From NCBI GenBank assembly GCA_963846565.1, contig CAWJWL010000003.1:372001-436000 (forward strand): DNA of 64,000 nt. Direction: 5' to 3'. The notes below the pieces were generated by a model, which was given only the letters and a program-made list of their open reading frames with translations, searched no databases and was not told where the DNA came from. Below are positions 42,458-50,685 of the stretch, in pieces. This stretch comes from WHSW01 sp963846565. GTDB taxonomy: Bacteria; Actinomycetota; Thermoleophilia; Solirubrobacterales; 70-9. Positions within the stretch are counted from its first letter, which is position 1. The number at the start of each line of letters is the position of its first letter. Position numbers and translations under genes: made by a program.

Positions 42458-42478
42458 TTACTTCATTTAATGAAGTAA
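42458..42478. promoter_or_regulatory. 21-base perfect AT-rich palindrome upstream of trxB (putative operator)
   Basis: TTACTTCATT-T-AATGAAGTAA reads the same on both strands around a single central base. It is one of the few AT-rich stretches in a 70 percent G+C region, lies in the gap between the flippase-like stop and the trxB start, and has the length expected for a dimeric repressor site. No regulator gene is adjacent. Confidence 0.75.
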
Positions 42479-42496
42479 TGGACCAGGCGCTCGACG

Positions 42497-43699
42497 TTAC
42501 CCCGTTCCCGGCAGCGACTCCGCGATGTCGTTGCCGACCGGGGGCCCGGTCCTCGTCTCCTCCCAGCGGTGGACCGTCTTGCGCAGCATGAAGAAGGCGA
42601 TGATCCCCGGCAACAGCGGTAGCCAGAAGGCGATCAGGCGGTAGACGAGGACCGCGGCGAAGACGGCCCCGTCGGGATAGCCGAAGAGGACGAAGGCGCC
42701 GATCATCCCTGCGTCGACGCCGCCGACCCCCCCGGGCAGCGGCAGGAGGTTGGCGAACATGCCGACGAAGAAGCCCTGGACGACGACCGCGAGCGAGACG
42801 TCGACGTCGAACGCCTTGAAGGCGGCGGCGAGGATCGCGATCTGGGCGGCCCAGAACCCGATCGCACCGAGCAGCGCGAGGCCGCCCTGCGACGGCTCGC
42901 GGACGAAGCTGAGCGCCTCCCGCATGCCGACCGCGATCGTCGAGGGAACGGTCGCGAGCCGGCGCAGCGTCCGGCCCCAAAGGCTCTCCTGCGAGGCGCC
43001 TGAAAAGCGCTTCTCGAGGTCGCCGGGAACGAGCGCAAAAAGTAGGAAGAGGACGATCAGGCCGCCCGCGATCGCCGCGGGGACGACGGTCATTCCGGCA
43101 GGGGCCGGCCCGGAGAAGATCCCCTCGCGCAGGAGGATGCCGTTGACGACGAGGGTGATCATGTAGACGGCGTAGAGGAGGACGTTGAAGGCGACCATCC
43201 GCGCCGCGGCCTCCTTTTGCGCCATCCCGGCCTTGCGTAGCGCCCAGTAGGTGAGCACGATGCCGCCGGCGCCGCCGGCGGAGAAGAGGCGCGTCGCCGC
43301 CAGTCCGGCCATCGTGATCTCGTAGGACTCGCGCCAGCGCAGCTTGATCGAGCGGCCGATCACGCCCCTGAAGAGGGCGACGTAGGAAAGGAACATGAGC
43401 CCGCCGCAGACGAGCGCGACGCCGAGCCAGAGCTTGTTGCCCTCGCCCAGCTTCTTCGCCCCGGGATCGTCGCCGACGCCGACGATCTGGGGGAAGATCA
43501 GGTAGACGCCCGCGACCGCGATCAGCGCGATCACGATCGTCTGCACGATCCGCTTCGGGCTCTCGAAGAACTTCGGCTCGTCCCCCTCGTGCGCCTCCTC
43601 GGCCGTGACGGCGCCGAACCCTGATTCGCCAGGGCCCATCGGGAGCGTCGCGTCGACCTCCTCTATGCCGCCTCGACCATTCGGATGTGGACGAGCCAT
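42497..43699 (-). CDS. Flippase-like / lysylphosphatidylglycerol-synthase-type membrane protein
   Basis: A 400-residue protein of the LPG_synthase_TM type (PF03706), with about eight membrane helices after an acidic cytoplasmic N-terminus of about 50 residues. The family features RLFSAGGAGGIVLTYWALRK and VQGFFVGMFANLLPLPGGVG are both present, the latter being the conserved NLLPxPGGxG block. There is no catalytic aminoacyl-transferase domain. It could move a lipid-linked precursor; no partner is visible. It lies 107 bases from trxB, in the same direction. Confidence 0.85.
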   Translation of the reverse strand: MARPHPNGRGGIEEVDATLPMGPGESGFGAVTAEEAHEGDEPKFFESPKRIVQTIVIALIAVAGVYLIFPQIVGVGDDPGAKKLGEGNKLWLGVALVCGGLMFLSYVALFRGVIGRSIKLRWRESYEITMAGLAATRLFSAGGAGGIVLTYWALRKAGMAQKEAAARMVAFNVLLYAVYMITLVVNGILLREGIFSGPAPAGMTVVPAAIAGGLIVLFLLFALVPGDLEKRFSGASQESLWGRTLRRLATVPSTIAVGMREALSFVREPSQGGLALLGAIGFWAAQIAILAAAFKAFDVDVSLAVVVQGFFVGMFANLLPLPGGVGGVDAGMIGAFVLFGYPDGAVFAAVLVYRLIAFWLPLLPGIIAFFMLRKTVHRWEETRTGPPVGNDIAESLPGTG

Positions 43700-43777
43700 C
43701 CGCGTTAATCGTCGCAGGGCCGCCCGTCGCCAAGTGGGCGGATAACCCGCGTGAAACCCGCCCGGCGGGGATGCGGG

Positions 43778-44827
43778 CTACGCGTGAGCGCCGACGCCGG
43801 TGCGGAACTCGTTGGCCCGGAGCGGCCCGCTGCTCCCTGGGTCGAGCGGTGGCGTGGGGAAACCGGCCCCTTCACGCAACCCCTCGACGAGGTCGGCGAG
43901 GGTCGCGACCGCGTCATGGCGGGGTTCCCACCCGAGCTCGGCGCGAATCCGGCCGGTATTCATGATCGGCACGCCAAGGCCCATGTCCAGCCATCCCGGC
44001 GGCGTCGGCTGAATCCGCGCGAGCCAGGTCGCCTTCGCCGCGGCGCGCAGGACTGATGGCGCCAGCCGGAGCTTGCGGGCATCGAAGAGCTCCGCCAAGC
44101 GGCTTGGGTCGAGGACCGGGTCCGCGGCGACGTTGAACGGGCCGGAGGCGTCGCTGTGGATGGCGAGCCGGTAGGCCTCGGCGACATCGTCGCGGTGGAC
44201 CGCCTGGAAGACCAGCCGCTCGAGATCGGGGACCACGGGGATCCACCCCCGCCGGAGGATCGCGCCCGGAAACAGGGGGCCGAGGAACAGGCGCCGGATA
44301 CCGGTCGCGGCCTGGCGACCGAAGATCAGCCCCGGCCGCAGACGGACGACTCGCACACTCGGCTGCGCGTGCTCGTAGCGGTCGAGGATTCGCTCGACCT
44401 CCGACTTGTGGCGCGAGTAGAACGAGGTCTCGATTCCTTCGGTCGGCCAGCCCTCGTCGACCCGGCGATCCTTGGGGCCCGCCGAATAGGCGCCGACCGA
44501 GGACGCGTAGACAAGGGTCGGGACGCCGGCGGCCGCGACGGCATCGAACACCCGCCGGCTCCCTTCGACGTTGACCGCGTGGAGCTCCGCCGGATCGCGC
44601 GAAGGCTGGATCAGCCACGCGAGGTGCACGACCGCGTCGACGCCCTCGAAATGCGGGCGAAGCTCGTCGCGAGCGACGTCGGCACGGCGCCACTCGACCT
44701 TCGCCAGGCGCAAATCGGGCGAGCGGCGGGCGATCCCGACGATCGAATCGACCGCCGGGTCGGCGACGAGGGCTTCGACAACGGCCGCGCCGACATTGCC
44801 GGTCGCGCCGACGACGGCGACGCGCAT
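43778..44827 (-). CDS. NAD-dependent epimerase/dehydratase family protein
   Basis: A 349-residue extended-SDR protein. RVAVVGATGNVGAAVVEALV holds the NAD loop, DAVVHLAWLIQPSRDP and VPTLVYASSVGAYSAGPKD follow, and YSRHK carries the Tyr-x-x-x-Lys pair near 138. The C-terminal substrate domain is full length. Its start is coupled to the ferritin-like gene (TGATG overlap). Substrate unknown. Confidence 0.9.
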   Translation of the reverse strand: MRVAVVGATGNVGAAVVEALVADPAVDSIVGIARRSPDLRLAKVEWRRADVARDELRPHFEGVDAVVHLAWLIQPSRDPAELHAVNVEGSRRVFDAVAAAGVPTLVYASSVGAYSAGPKDRRVDEGWPTEGIETSFYSRHKSEVERILDRYEHAQPSVRVVRLRPGLIFGRQAATGIRRLFLGPLFPGAILRRGWIPVVPDLERLVFQAVHRDDVAEAYRLAIHSDASGPFNVAADPVLDPSRLAELFDARKLRLAPSVLRAAAKATWLARIQPTPPGWLDMGLGVPIMNTGRIRAELGWEPRHDAVATLADLVEGLREGAGFPTPPLDPGSSGPLRANEFRTGVGAHA

Positions 44828-45363
44828 CAGCTGCGGCGCTCGGAGGGGGGCACCTCTTCCTTCACAACCGCCCGCGTCAACACCGGAATCTGCTTCTCGA
44901 GGAAGCCGGCCATGCGCTCCTCGTCGCGGCGGATGGCGCGTGCCAGCTTCGCCGTCTCGGTGTCGCCAAGGGCCTCCGCGAGGGTCTCGATCGCCGTGTA
45001 GGTCGCGATCTCCTCGTGCTCGTTCCAGTACTCGGTCTTCGCGTTCTTCAGCATCTTCTCGGCCTCGCCGGTCCCGCGTGCCATGTGCATCGGGCCCTTC
45101 GCGAGCGATTTGGCCTTGCCCAGAGCGGGACCGGCGACCTTGTCGGCCAGTTGCGGGCCGCCGCCACCGATCTTCTTGATCCGCCGCTCGACCTGGCGGG
45201 CGTGCGACTTCGTCTCCTTCAAGTGCTGCTTGAGGCGCTTCTCATACGGCTTGCGCGTGGTCATCGCGATATGGGCCTCGAGCGCCGTCTCGAGCTCCTT
45301 CTCTTTGCCGTAGGCCTCGCTCAGGTACTGGACCAGCTTCGCGTCCTTCGTCGTCTCGGTCAT
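44827..45363 (-). CDS. Ferritin-like (DUF892/YciE-type) protein
   Basis: A 178-residue helical protein similar to the YciE/YciF family of ferritin-like bundles. Glutamates and histidines at diiron-like positions are seen in YLSEAYGKEKELETALEAHI and LKETKSHARQVERRIKKI, with NEHEEIATYTAIETLAEALG and RAIRRDEERMAGFLEKQIPV for the other helices. AAGGGA lies eight bases before the ATG. The family is stress-induced in enterobacteria; an oxidative-stress role here is inference. Confidence 0.85.
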   Translation of the reverse strand: MTETTKDAKLVQYLSEAYGKEKELETALEAHIAMTTRKPYEKRLKQHLKETKSHARQVERRIKKIGGGGPQLADKVAGPALGKAKSLAKGPMHMARGTGEAEKMLKNAKTEYWNEHEEIATYTAIETLAEALGDTETAKLARAIRRDEERMAGFLEKQIPVLTRAVVKEEVPPSERRS

Positions 45364-45388
45364 CGTCGATTCCCTTCGTCTCGTGGTG

Positions 45389-45595
45389 TCAAGTCTGGGT
45401 GCGCCGGCCGGTGCCTCGCCGCAGCTGCTCGCGCGCAACGTCGAGGAGACCGAAGAGGTCTCGTCGTGGTCCGCTCGGGTGCAGCTCGTCGCGCAGGTAG
45501 ACGTCCTCGCCCCGTTCGGCGCAGCGCGGGCAGAGCTCGAGGCGGACGGCCTCGGACTTCTCACGGAATCCACAGGACGGACACACAAACGGCAT
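45389..45595 (-). CDS. Small zinc-ribbon protein
   Basis: A 68-residue protein with two CxxC pairs, VCPSCGFREKSE and LCPRCAERGED, likely a zinc ribbon. The rest is a short basic helix. The ATG has GGGAG nine bases upstream. It is directly upstream of the ferritin-like gene (25 bases) on the same strand. Function unknown. Confidence 0.7.
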   Translation of the reverse strand: MPFVCPSCGFREKSEAVRLELCPRCAERGEDVYLRDELHPSGPRRDLFGLLDVAREQLRRGTGRRTQT

Positions 45596-45750
45596 TTTGA
45601 AGCTCCCGGCTCGAGGGTTTGCAATCTCGAAAGTCGGTAGTCCCGGCCCCACCCGGCGCCGCTCAATCGTTCCGATCCTGGACCGACCTGCGGGCGACCA
45701 CCGGGCGGCTGCGCTTCCTCTACCCCGGTGGCGGGTCGGTTAACGAACGC

Positions 45751-46710
45751 TCAGGAGGAAGCGATCGCCTCGAGGCGGCGAAGGCGGGCGTTGACCGCCT
45801 CCACCACGGGCTCGGCGAGTGGCTCGCCGCAGCGGACGACGAGTACGAGCGCCGCTCCCGCGAGGAGGTCGGTGACGTAGTGCTCGCCCAGATAGACGAG
45901 CGCGAAGGCGAGCGCCGTGGCGTAGCCCCAGCCGAGCGCGCCCGGGACCCGCCCGGCCTCGCCGAGGTGGATCGCCGCCATCAGCGAGGTGGCGAAGTGA
46001 AGGGACGGCATCGCGGCCCACGGGTTCGTGTTCAGCGTCTCGTAGAGCGACTCCCAGGCCCCGCCCCAGATCTCCTCGCCGGCGTCGACCATGATCCGCC
46101 GCACCTCGCCGTCGATCTCCCCGGTCTGGGCCGCGTACCAGGGTGGCGCCGTCGGCACGGCGAAGTACAGGGCGCAGCCGAGGTCGTAGGTGGCGGCGAC
46201 CTGCCGCGCGGCGCGCGGGAAGCGCTCGGGATGGCGGCGCTGAACGAAGAGGAGCGAAAGGTGCGGCTCCATGAACCACGCCCAGTGGATCACCGAGAGC
46301 GCTCGGTCGAGCGCGCTGACGCGATCGGGGTCGGAGATCGCCTCCTGCAGCCGCACCGTCGGCAGCCGGCCGAGGCCGAGCGCGCCGTCGGCGATGATCG
46401 GATAGCGGACCTTCAGGCGGCGGACGAGCCGGTCCGGATCGTCGTAGGGCAGCTCGTGAGCCATCGCGAAGCCCCACATCTGCGAGGTGAAGAGGGCAAC
46501 GTCGCGGCCGCGGGTACGCGGGCGCAGCACGGCAAGCGCGAGCGGCCCGCCGACGAGGGAGGCGAGCGTCACCGGAGCCGGGATCCGATGGCGTCGGCGC
46601 AGCAGCGGAACGGCGATCGAGGCCGCGAGCGCGACACCGGCGCCGAGACGCACGGCGGTTCTCAGCGCCGCTGATCGCGGAGGCGATGGACGTCTGCGGA
46701 CGGCGCGCAA
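45751..46710 (-). CDS. PAP2-superfamily membrane phosphatase (AUR1-like)
   Basis: A membrane protein of about 320 residues with five or six helices. AAMPSLHFATSLMAAIHLG near 235 and YLGEHYVTDLLAGAALVL near 280 are the two conserved histidine blocks of the inositolphosphorylceramide-synthase/PAP2 type. The start is uncertain: TTG at 46710 lies just past a TATACT box on the minus strand (46720-46725), while a GTG at 46785 would add a Gly/Arg-rich stretch and run through that box. Such proteins transfer or remove lipid-linked phosphate groups. Read divergently from the subunit II-like gene. Confidence 0.8.
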   Translation of the reverse strand: MRAVRRRPSPPRSAALRTAVRLGAGVALAASIAVPLLRRRHRIPAPVTLASLVGGPLALAVLRPRTRGRDVALFTSQMWGFAMAHELPYDDPDRLVRRLKVRYPIIADGALGLGRLPTVRLQEAISDPDRVSALDRALSVIHWAWFMEPHLSLLFVQRRHPERFPRAARQVAATYDLGCALYFAVPTAPPWYAAQTGEIDGEVRRIMVDAGEEIWGGAWESLYETLNTNPWAAMPSLHFATSLMAAIHLGEAGRVPGALGWGYATALAFALVYLGEHYVTDLLAGAALVLVVRCGEPLAEPVVEAVNARLRRLEAIASS

Positions 46711-46805
46711 GGGGGCGCGAGTATAAGAAACGCCCCCACGGCGCCCGCCCCGGCCGCCTGCCCCCGCGCCCGATCCGGCGGACACCCGATTAGAATGGCG
46801 CCGCC

Positions 46806-47675
46806 TTGTCTCGTGGTCGCGCGATACCGCTCTACGCCGCCCTGCTCGCGCTGGCGGGGCTCGTCGTCGTGGCCGCGCCCGCGCAGGCGATCCAGCTCGG
46901 ACTCGACGAGCCGCACTCGCCGAACGCCGAGGGGATCTCCACCACGTACTGGGTGATGCTGATCGTCGGCCTCCTGTTCTTGGCCGCGATCACCGTCGGC
47001 TTGGTGATGGCCGTCGTCCGCTTCCGCGAGGAGCGCGGGCGGGAGCCGCGTCGCATCGTCGCCGGTCGCACGGCGATGCGGCCGGTCTGCCTCGGCCTCG
47101 GGGCAGCCGCCGTCGCGATCTTCGTCTTCGGCGTGATCATGACCAACGACGTACGCGAGATCGAGCCCACCGGACCCGATGGCTTCACCGGTGGCGAGAC
47201 CGCCCAGGTCGGGGTCAAGGGCGAGCCGCCTGCCGGTCTGCTCGCGACCGCGCCGGAGGACGGGCCACTCGAGATCAACGCGATCGCACAGCAATGGCTG
47301 TGGCGCTTCGAGTATCCGGGCGGCCAGCCGGGGAACCGAACCTTCTCCTACGGCGAGCTCGTCGTCCCGGTCGACACCGCGGTCGTCCTCAACATCGACT
47401 CGACCGACGTGATCCACAGCTGGTCGGTGCCGGCGCTCGGCGGCCAGGTCCAGGCCACCCCCGGCGACATCGCGCAGACGTGGTTCAAGGCCGACGAGGT
47501 CGGCCGCTACGCCGGGCGCTCGACGATCTTCTCCGGCACCGGCTATCCGGCGATGCGGGTCTGGGTCCGCGTGGTCACCGCGCCCGAGTACGAGGCCTAC
47601 ATCGAGGACCGCGCCGCCGACCTCTCCGCGGCCCAGGGCATCGTCCAGGAGACGGATCTGGAGGAGACCGAATGA
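46806..47675 (+). CDS. Cytochrome c oxidase subunit II-like protein lacking CuA ligands
   Basis: A 289-residue membrane-anchored cupredoxin-type protein of the COX2 family. A signal segment is followed by helices at about 48-70 and 98-118, then a periplasmic domain with QQWLWRFEYPGGQPGNRTFS and DVIHSWSVPALGGQVQATPG, both COX2 hallmarks. The binuclear copper site is lost: where normal subunit II has C-x-x-x-C-x-x-x-H-x-x-M, this protein has GRSTIFSGTGYPAM, so Ser, Ser and Tyr replace Cys, Cys and His. One His and the Met remain. The TTG start lies just after a TAGAAT box, suggesting a leaderless mRNA. It is coupled to the subunit I-like gene (ATGA). It cannot take electrons from cytochrome c by the usual route. 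Confidence 0.88.
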   Translation: MSRGRAIPLYAALLALAGLVVVAAPAQAIQLGLDEPHSPNAEGISTTYWVMLIVGLLFLAAITVGLVMAVVRFREERGREPRRIVAGRTAMRPVCLGLGAAAVAIFVFGVIMTNDVREIEPTGPDGFTGGETAQVGVKGEPPAGLLATAPEDGPLEINAIAQQWLWRFEYPGGQPGNRTFSYGELVVPVDTAVVLNIDSTDVIHSWSVPALGGQVQATPGDIAQTWFKADEVGRYAGRSTIFSGTGYPAMRVWVRVVTAPEYEAYIEDRAADLSAAQGIVQETDLEETE

Positions 47676-49645
47676 CCCCGCCGACCGCGACCGGCACCCG
47701 GCCGCGGGCCGCGGATCGCCCCGAGGTCGTCACCCGGGGCGTGCCGAAGCCGCGCGCCGCCTGGATCGAGCAGGCGACGAGCGCCGACCACAAGGTCGTC
47801 GGGCAGCTCTTCATCGCCACGGCGTTCGCCTTCCTCGCGCTCGCGGCAACCGAGTTCGCGCTCATGCGCCTGCAGCTGATCGTGCCCGAGAACTCGCTGA
47901 TCCAGCCGGAGATCTTCAACCGGCTGATGACCGCCTCGGTCTCGAGCTTCGTCGTCCTCTTCGCGATCCCGCTCGCGCTCGGGCTCTTCACCTACATCGT
48001 CCCGCTGCAGATCGGGGCTCGGGCAGTCGCCCTCCCGCGCCTCGCCCAGCTCTCCTACTGGTTCTACGTGATGGGCGCGGTGACGATCTACGGCAGCTTC
48101 CTCTACACCGCGCCGGAGACGGGCACGGCGGCGCTGCCGCCGCTCTCCGAGCTGGCCTTCTCGCCTTCGAACGGCGCCGACGCCTGGATCGCCGGCACCG
48201 GGCTCGCCTGCCTCGGCTTCACCTGCGCGGCGATCAACCTCGCGGTCACGCTGCAGCGCCTGCGCGCGCCGGGGCTCGCCTGGAGGCGGCTGCCGCTGTG
48301 GAGCTGCGCGGCCACGGCCGTCAGCTACATGCTGATCCTGATCGGCCCGATGATGATCGCGGCGCTGACGATGCTGATGATCGACCGCAACTTCAACGGC
48401 GTCTTCTTCGAGCCGGGGTCGGGCGGGGCGCCGCTGCTCTATGAGCACATCTCCTACATCTTCCTCACCGGCGCTTATCTGACGATCGTCCTGACGGCGG
48501 CCGGGGCGATCTCGGAGATCCTGCCGACGTTCGCCCGCAAGCCGATCTTCAGCCACCGCGGCGCCGCCGCCTCGATGGTCGCGATCGCGGTCCTCGGGCT
48601 GCTTGCGTGGATGCAGAACATGTACATCGCGCCGCTCAACGAGGGCTGGACGATCGCCGCGATGCTCTTCGCGCTCGCTCTCATCGTCCCCATCGGGGCG
48701 CTCTTCTACAACTGGATCGCGACCCTCTGGGACGGCGCCCTGCGGCTGCAGGCGGCCTCCTGGTACGCGCTGTTCGCGCTCTGGACGCTGGCCCTCGGCC
48801 TCACGGGCGAGCTCATGTACTCGGTGATCCCGGTCGGCTGGGCGCTCGACTACACGATGACGAGCCAGGGGGACACGACCTACGTCCTCGTCGGCGGCGC
48901 CGTCTTCGGCGGCTTCGCCGCCCTCCACTACTGGTTCCCGAAGCTCTCCGGGCGCCTGCTCGGCGAGAGCCTCGGGAAGATCGCGCTCGGGCTGATGGTC
49001 GCCGGGCTCAACCTCTACGTCGTCCCGATGCTGCTCGCGGGGCTCGAGGGGCAGCCGGTCGACGTCTTCCGCTACTACGAGGACACCGGCCTCGACGCCT
49101 ACAACCTGATCGCGTCGCTGGGTGCGCTCGTGCTCGTCCTCGGGGTCTTCCTCGAGCTCGGCAACGCCGCCTACAGCTGGGCGCATGGGATCCCCGCCCG
49201 CGGTCACGATCCGTGGGGCGGGAGCACGCTCGAGTGGTTCGCGCTCTCGCCGCCGCCGCCGCACAACTTCGACGCGGTCCCGGACGTGCGCAGCACCGAG
49301 CCGCTGCGCGACATCCGCGATTCGATCACCCGGCGCGCGAGCGAGTTCACCGCGCCCGAGCGGCCCCCCGCGCCCGATCCCGAGCCGAGCTCCGATACGG
49401 AGCCGGACGACGAGAGCGCACCGGCTCCAGAAGCAGCGTCGGGAGCGGAGACGACGGCAGACGCGCAGCCCGAACCGGAGCCGGAGGCAGAGGAACCCGA
49501 GACGCCTGACGACGAGCCCCCGGCCGAGTCGGCCGAGACCGAGGCGCAGCCGGAGGCGCCGGAGGGCGAGACGCCACAGACCCCCGAGGCGGACCCGGAC
49601 ACGGACGATGGCACGGACGAGGGCGAGAGCCCACCGGTAGCCTGA
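47672..49645 (+). CDS. Heme-copper oxidase subunit I-like protein lacking all six metal-binding histidines
   Basis: A 657-residue protein with about twelve membrane helices that aligns along its length with the normal subunit I encoded at 59968-61908. Where that has STHAALMIFVF (heme a), this has MTASVSSFVVLF. SHPAVYI (CuB and cross-linked Tyr) becomes LTGAYLT, WAHHMF becomes WMQNMY, and AHIHFVLFGG becomes GDTTYVLVGG. Thus every heme and CuB histidine is replaced, whereas structural motifs such as SADHKVVGQLF, VPLQIGARAVALPRL, SEILPTFARKPIF and LHYWFPKLSGR are kept. A tail of about 100 residues rich in Glu, Asp and Pro follows. Because the frame is intact and folding motifs are conserved, it looks like a functional non-redox protein and not a decaying gene. 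Confidence 0.9.
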   Translation: MTPPTATGTRPRAADRPEVVTRGVPKPRAAWIEQATSADHKVVGQLFIATAFAFLALAATEFALMRLQLIVPENSLIQPEIFNRLMTASVSSFVVLFAIPLALGLFTYIVPLQIGARAVALPRLAQLSYWFYVMGAVTIYGSFLYTAPETGTAALPPLSELAFSPSNGADAWIAGTGLACLGFTCAAINLAVTLQRLRAPGLAWRRLPLWSCAATAVSYMLILIGPMMIAALTMLMIDRNFNGVFFEPGSGGAPLLYEHISYIFLTGAYLTIVLTAAGAISEILPTFARKPIFSHRGAAASMVAIAVLGLLAWMQNMYIAPLNEGWTIAAMLFALALIVPIGALFYNWIATLWDGALRLQAASWYALFALWTLALGLTGELMYSVIPVGWALDYTMTSQGDTTYVLVGGAVFGGFAALHYWFPKLSGRLLGESLGKIALGLMVAGLNLYVVPMLLAGLEGQPVDVFRYYEDTGLDAYNLIASLGALVLVLGVFLELGNAAYSWAHGIPARGHDPWGGSTLEWFALSPPPPHNFDAVPDVRSTEPLRDIRDSITRRASEFTAPERPPAPDPEPSSDTEPDDESAPAPEAASGAETTADAQPEPEPEAEEPETPDDEPPAESAETEAQPEAPEGETPQTPEADPDTDDGTDEGESPPVA

Positions 49646-49650
49646 CGGGG

Positions 49651-50685
49651 ATGTCTTCCGTCGCCCCCGCTGGCGATGCGGCCGAGCTCTCGCGCCTCCG
49701 CCGCCTCGTCACCGCGACGATCGTCGCCACGGTCGTCCTCATTCTCATCGGTGGAATCGTCCGGGTCTCGGACTCGGGGCTCGGCTGCGGTGCCGCGGGC
49801 AGCGGCACGCACGGCTGGCCCCTCTGCGAGGGCGGTCTCATCCCGGCGGCAGACGCCGAGTCGGTGATCGAGTTCAGCCATCGGGTCGCCGCCGGAATCG
49901 TCGGCGTGATGATCGCCCTGATCGCCTGGCGGGCGCTCCGCAACCTGCGCGACTACCGCTGGATCGTGAGGGCCGCGGTCGCCGCCGGGGTCCTCGTCCT
50001 GCTCCAGGCCGGCCTCGGTGGGCTCACGGTCGAGGAGGGACTCGAGGACGAGCTGGTCGCCGCTCACCTCGGCCTCGCGATGCTGCTGCTCGCCCTGCTC
50101 TTCTTCCTTCGGCGCGCCGCGTCACCGCTCGCAGAGGAGAGGCCGATCCCCGACTCGGCCCGTGGCCTGCGGTCGCTGACGGCGCTCGCCGCGACGCTCG
50201 TCCTGGCGACGATCGTCGCCGGTGGCTACGTCGCCGGCACCGAAGGCCACGGAACCCCGAATCAGCCGCTCGTCGGCGCCCACGAGGCCTGTGGGACCGG
50301 CTGGAACACCGCCCAGTTCCCCGGCTGCAACGGCTCCGGCCCGCTCTCCTTCGGTCAATCCCGCCTCGCCGACATCCAGCTCACCCATCGCCTCTTCATG
50401 TACCTGGCGGCGATCTCCGTGATCGCGCTCGGCATCGTTGCCTTCCGGCGCCGGGTTCCGAGCCGGGCATTCGGCCTCGCCGTCGCCCTGCTCGTGGCGC
50501 AGATCGCGCTCGGGATCATCAACGTCTACGCCGGCAAGCACGCCGGGCTGATCGTCGGCCACCTGATGCTCGGCACCGCGCTCTGGAGCACGATCGTTTA
50601 CGCCGGCGCGACCCTCTTCCCCGTCACGGCGCCAGCCGGCGAGCGCGCGCCGCGCGGTGAGCCGGCCGGGGTGGCGGCCGCCTGA
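49651..50685 (+). CDS. ctaA: Heme A synthase
   Basis: Membrane monooxygenase of 344 residues (COX15/CtaA) that turns heme O into heme A. About eight helices are seen. Conserved histidines lie in VIEFSHRVAAG, VAAHLGLAM, IQLTHRLFMYLAAI and IVGHLMLGTAL, two per heme in each repeat. Cysteine pairs in GLGCGAAGSGTHGWPLCEGG and ACGTGWNTAQFPGCNG match the extracellular loops of the B-type family. It begins five bases after the subunit I-like gene, so it is in one operon with it. It should serve the intact oxidase at 58-62 kb as well. Confidence 0.94.
   Translation: MSSVAPAGDAAELSRLRRLVTATIVATVVLILIGGIVRVSDSGLGCGAAGSGTHGWPLCEGGLIPAADAESVIEFSHRVAAGIVGVMIALIAWRALRNLRDYRWIVRAAVAAGVLVLLQAGLGGLTVEEGLEDELVAAHLGLAMLLLALLFFLRRAASPLAEERPIPDSARGLRSLTALAATLVLATIVAGGYVAGTEGHGTPNQPLVGAHEACGTGWNTAQFPGCNGSGPLSFGQSRLADIQLTHRLFMYLAAISVIALGIVAFRRRVPSRAFGLAVALLVAQIALGIINVYAGKHAGLIVGHLMLGTALWSTIVYAGATLFPVTAPAGERAPRGEPAGVAAA

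Noticed and set aside
46806..49645. Subunit II/I pair read as a standard second cytochrome c oxidase, quinol oxidase or nitric oxide reductase
   Set aside because: All of these keep the heme and CuB/FeB histidines in subunit I. Here all six are missing on direct alignment with the intact copy, so a redox enzyme is not supported.
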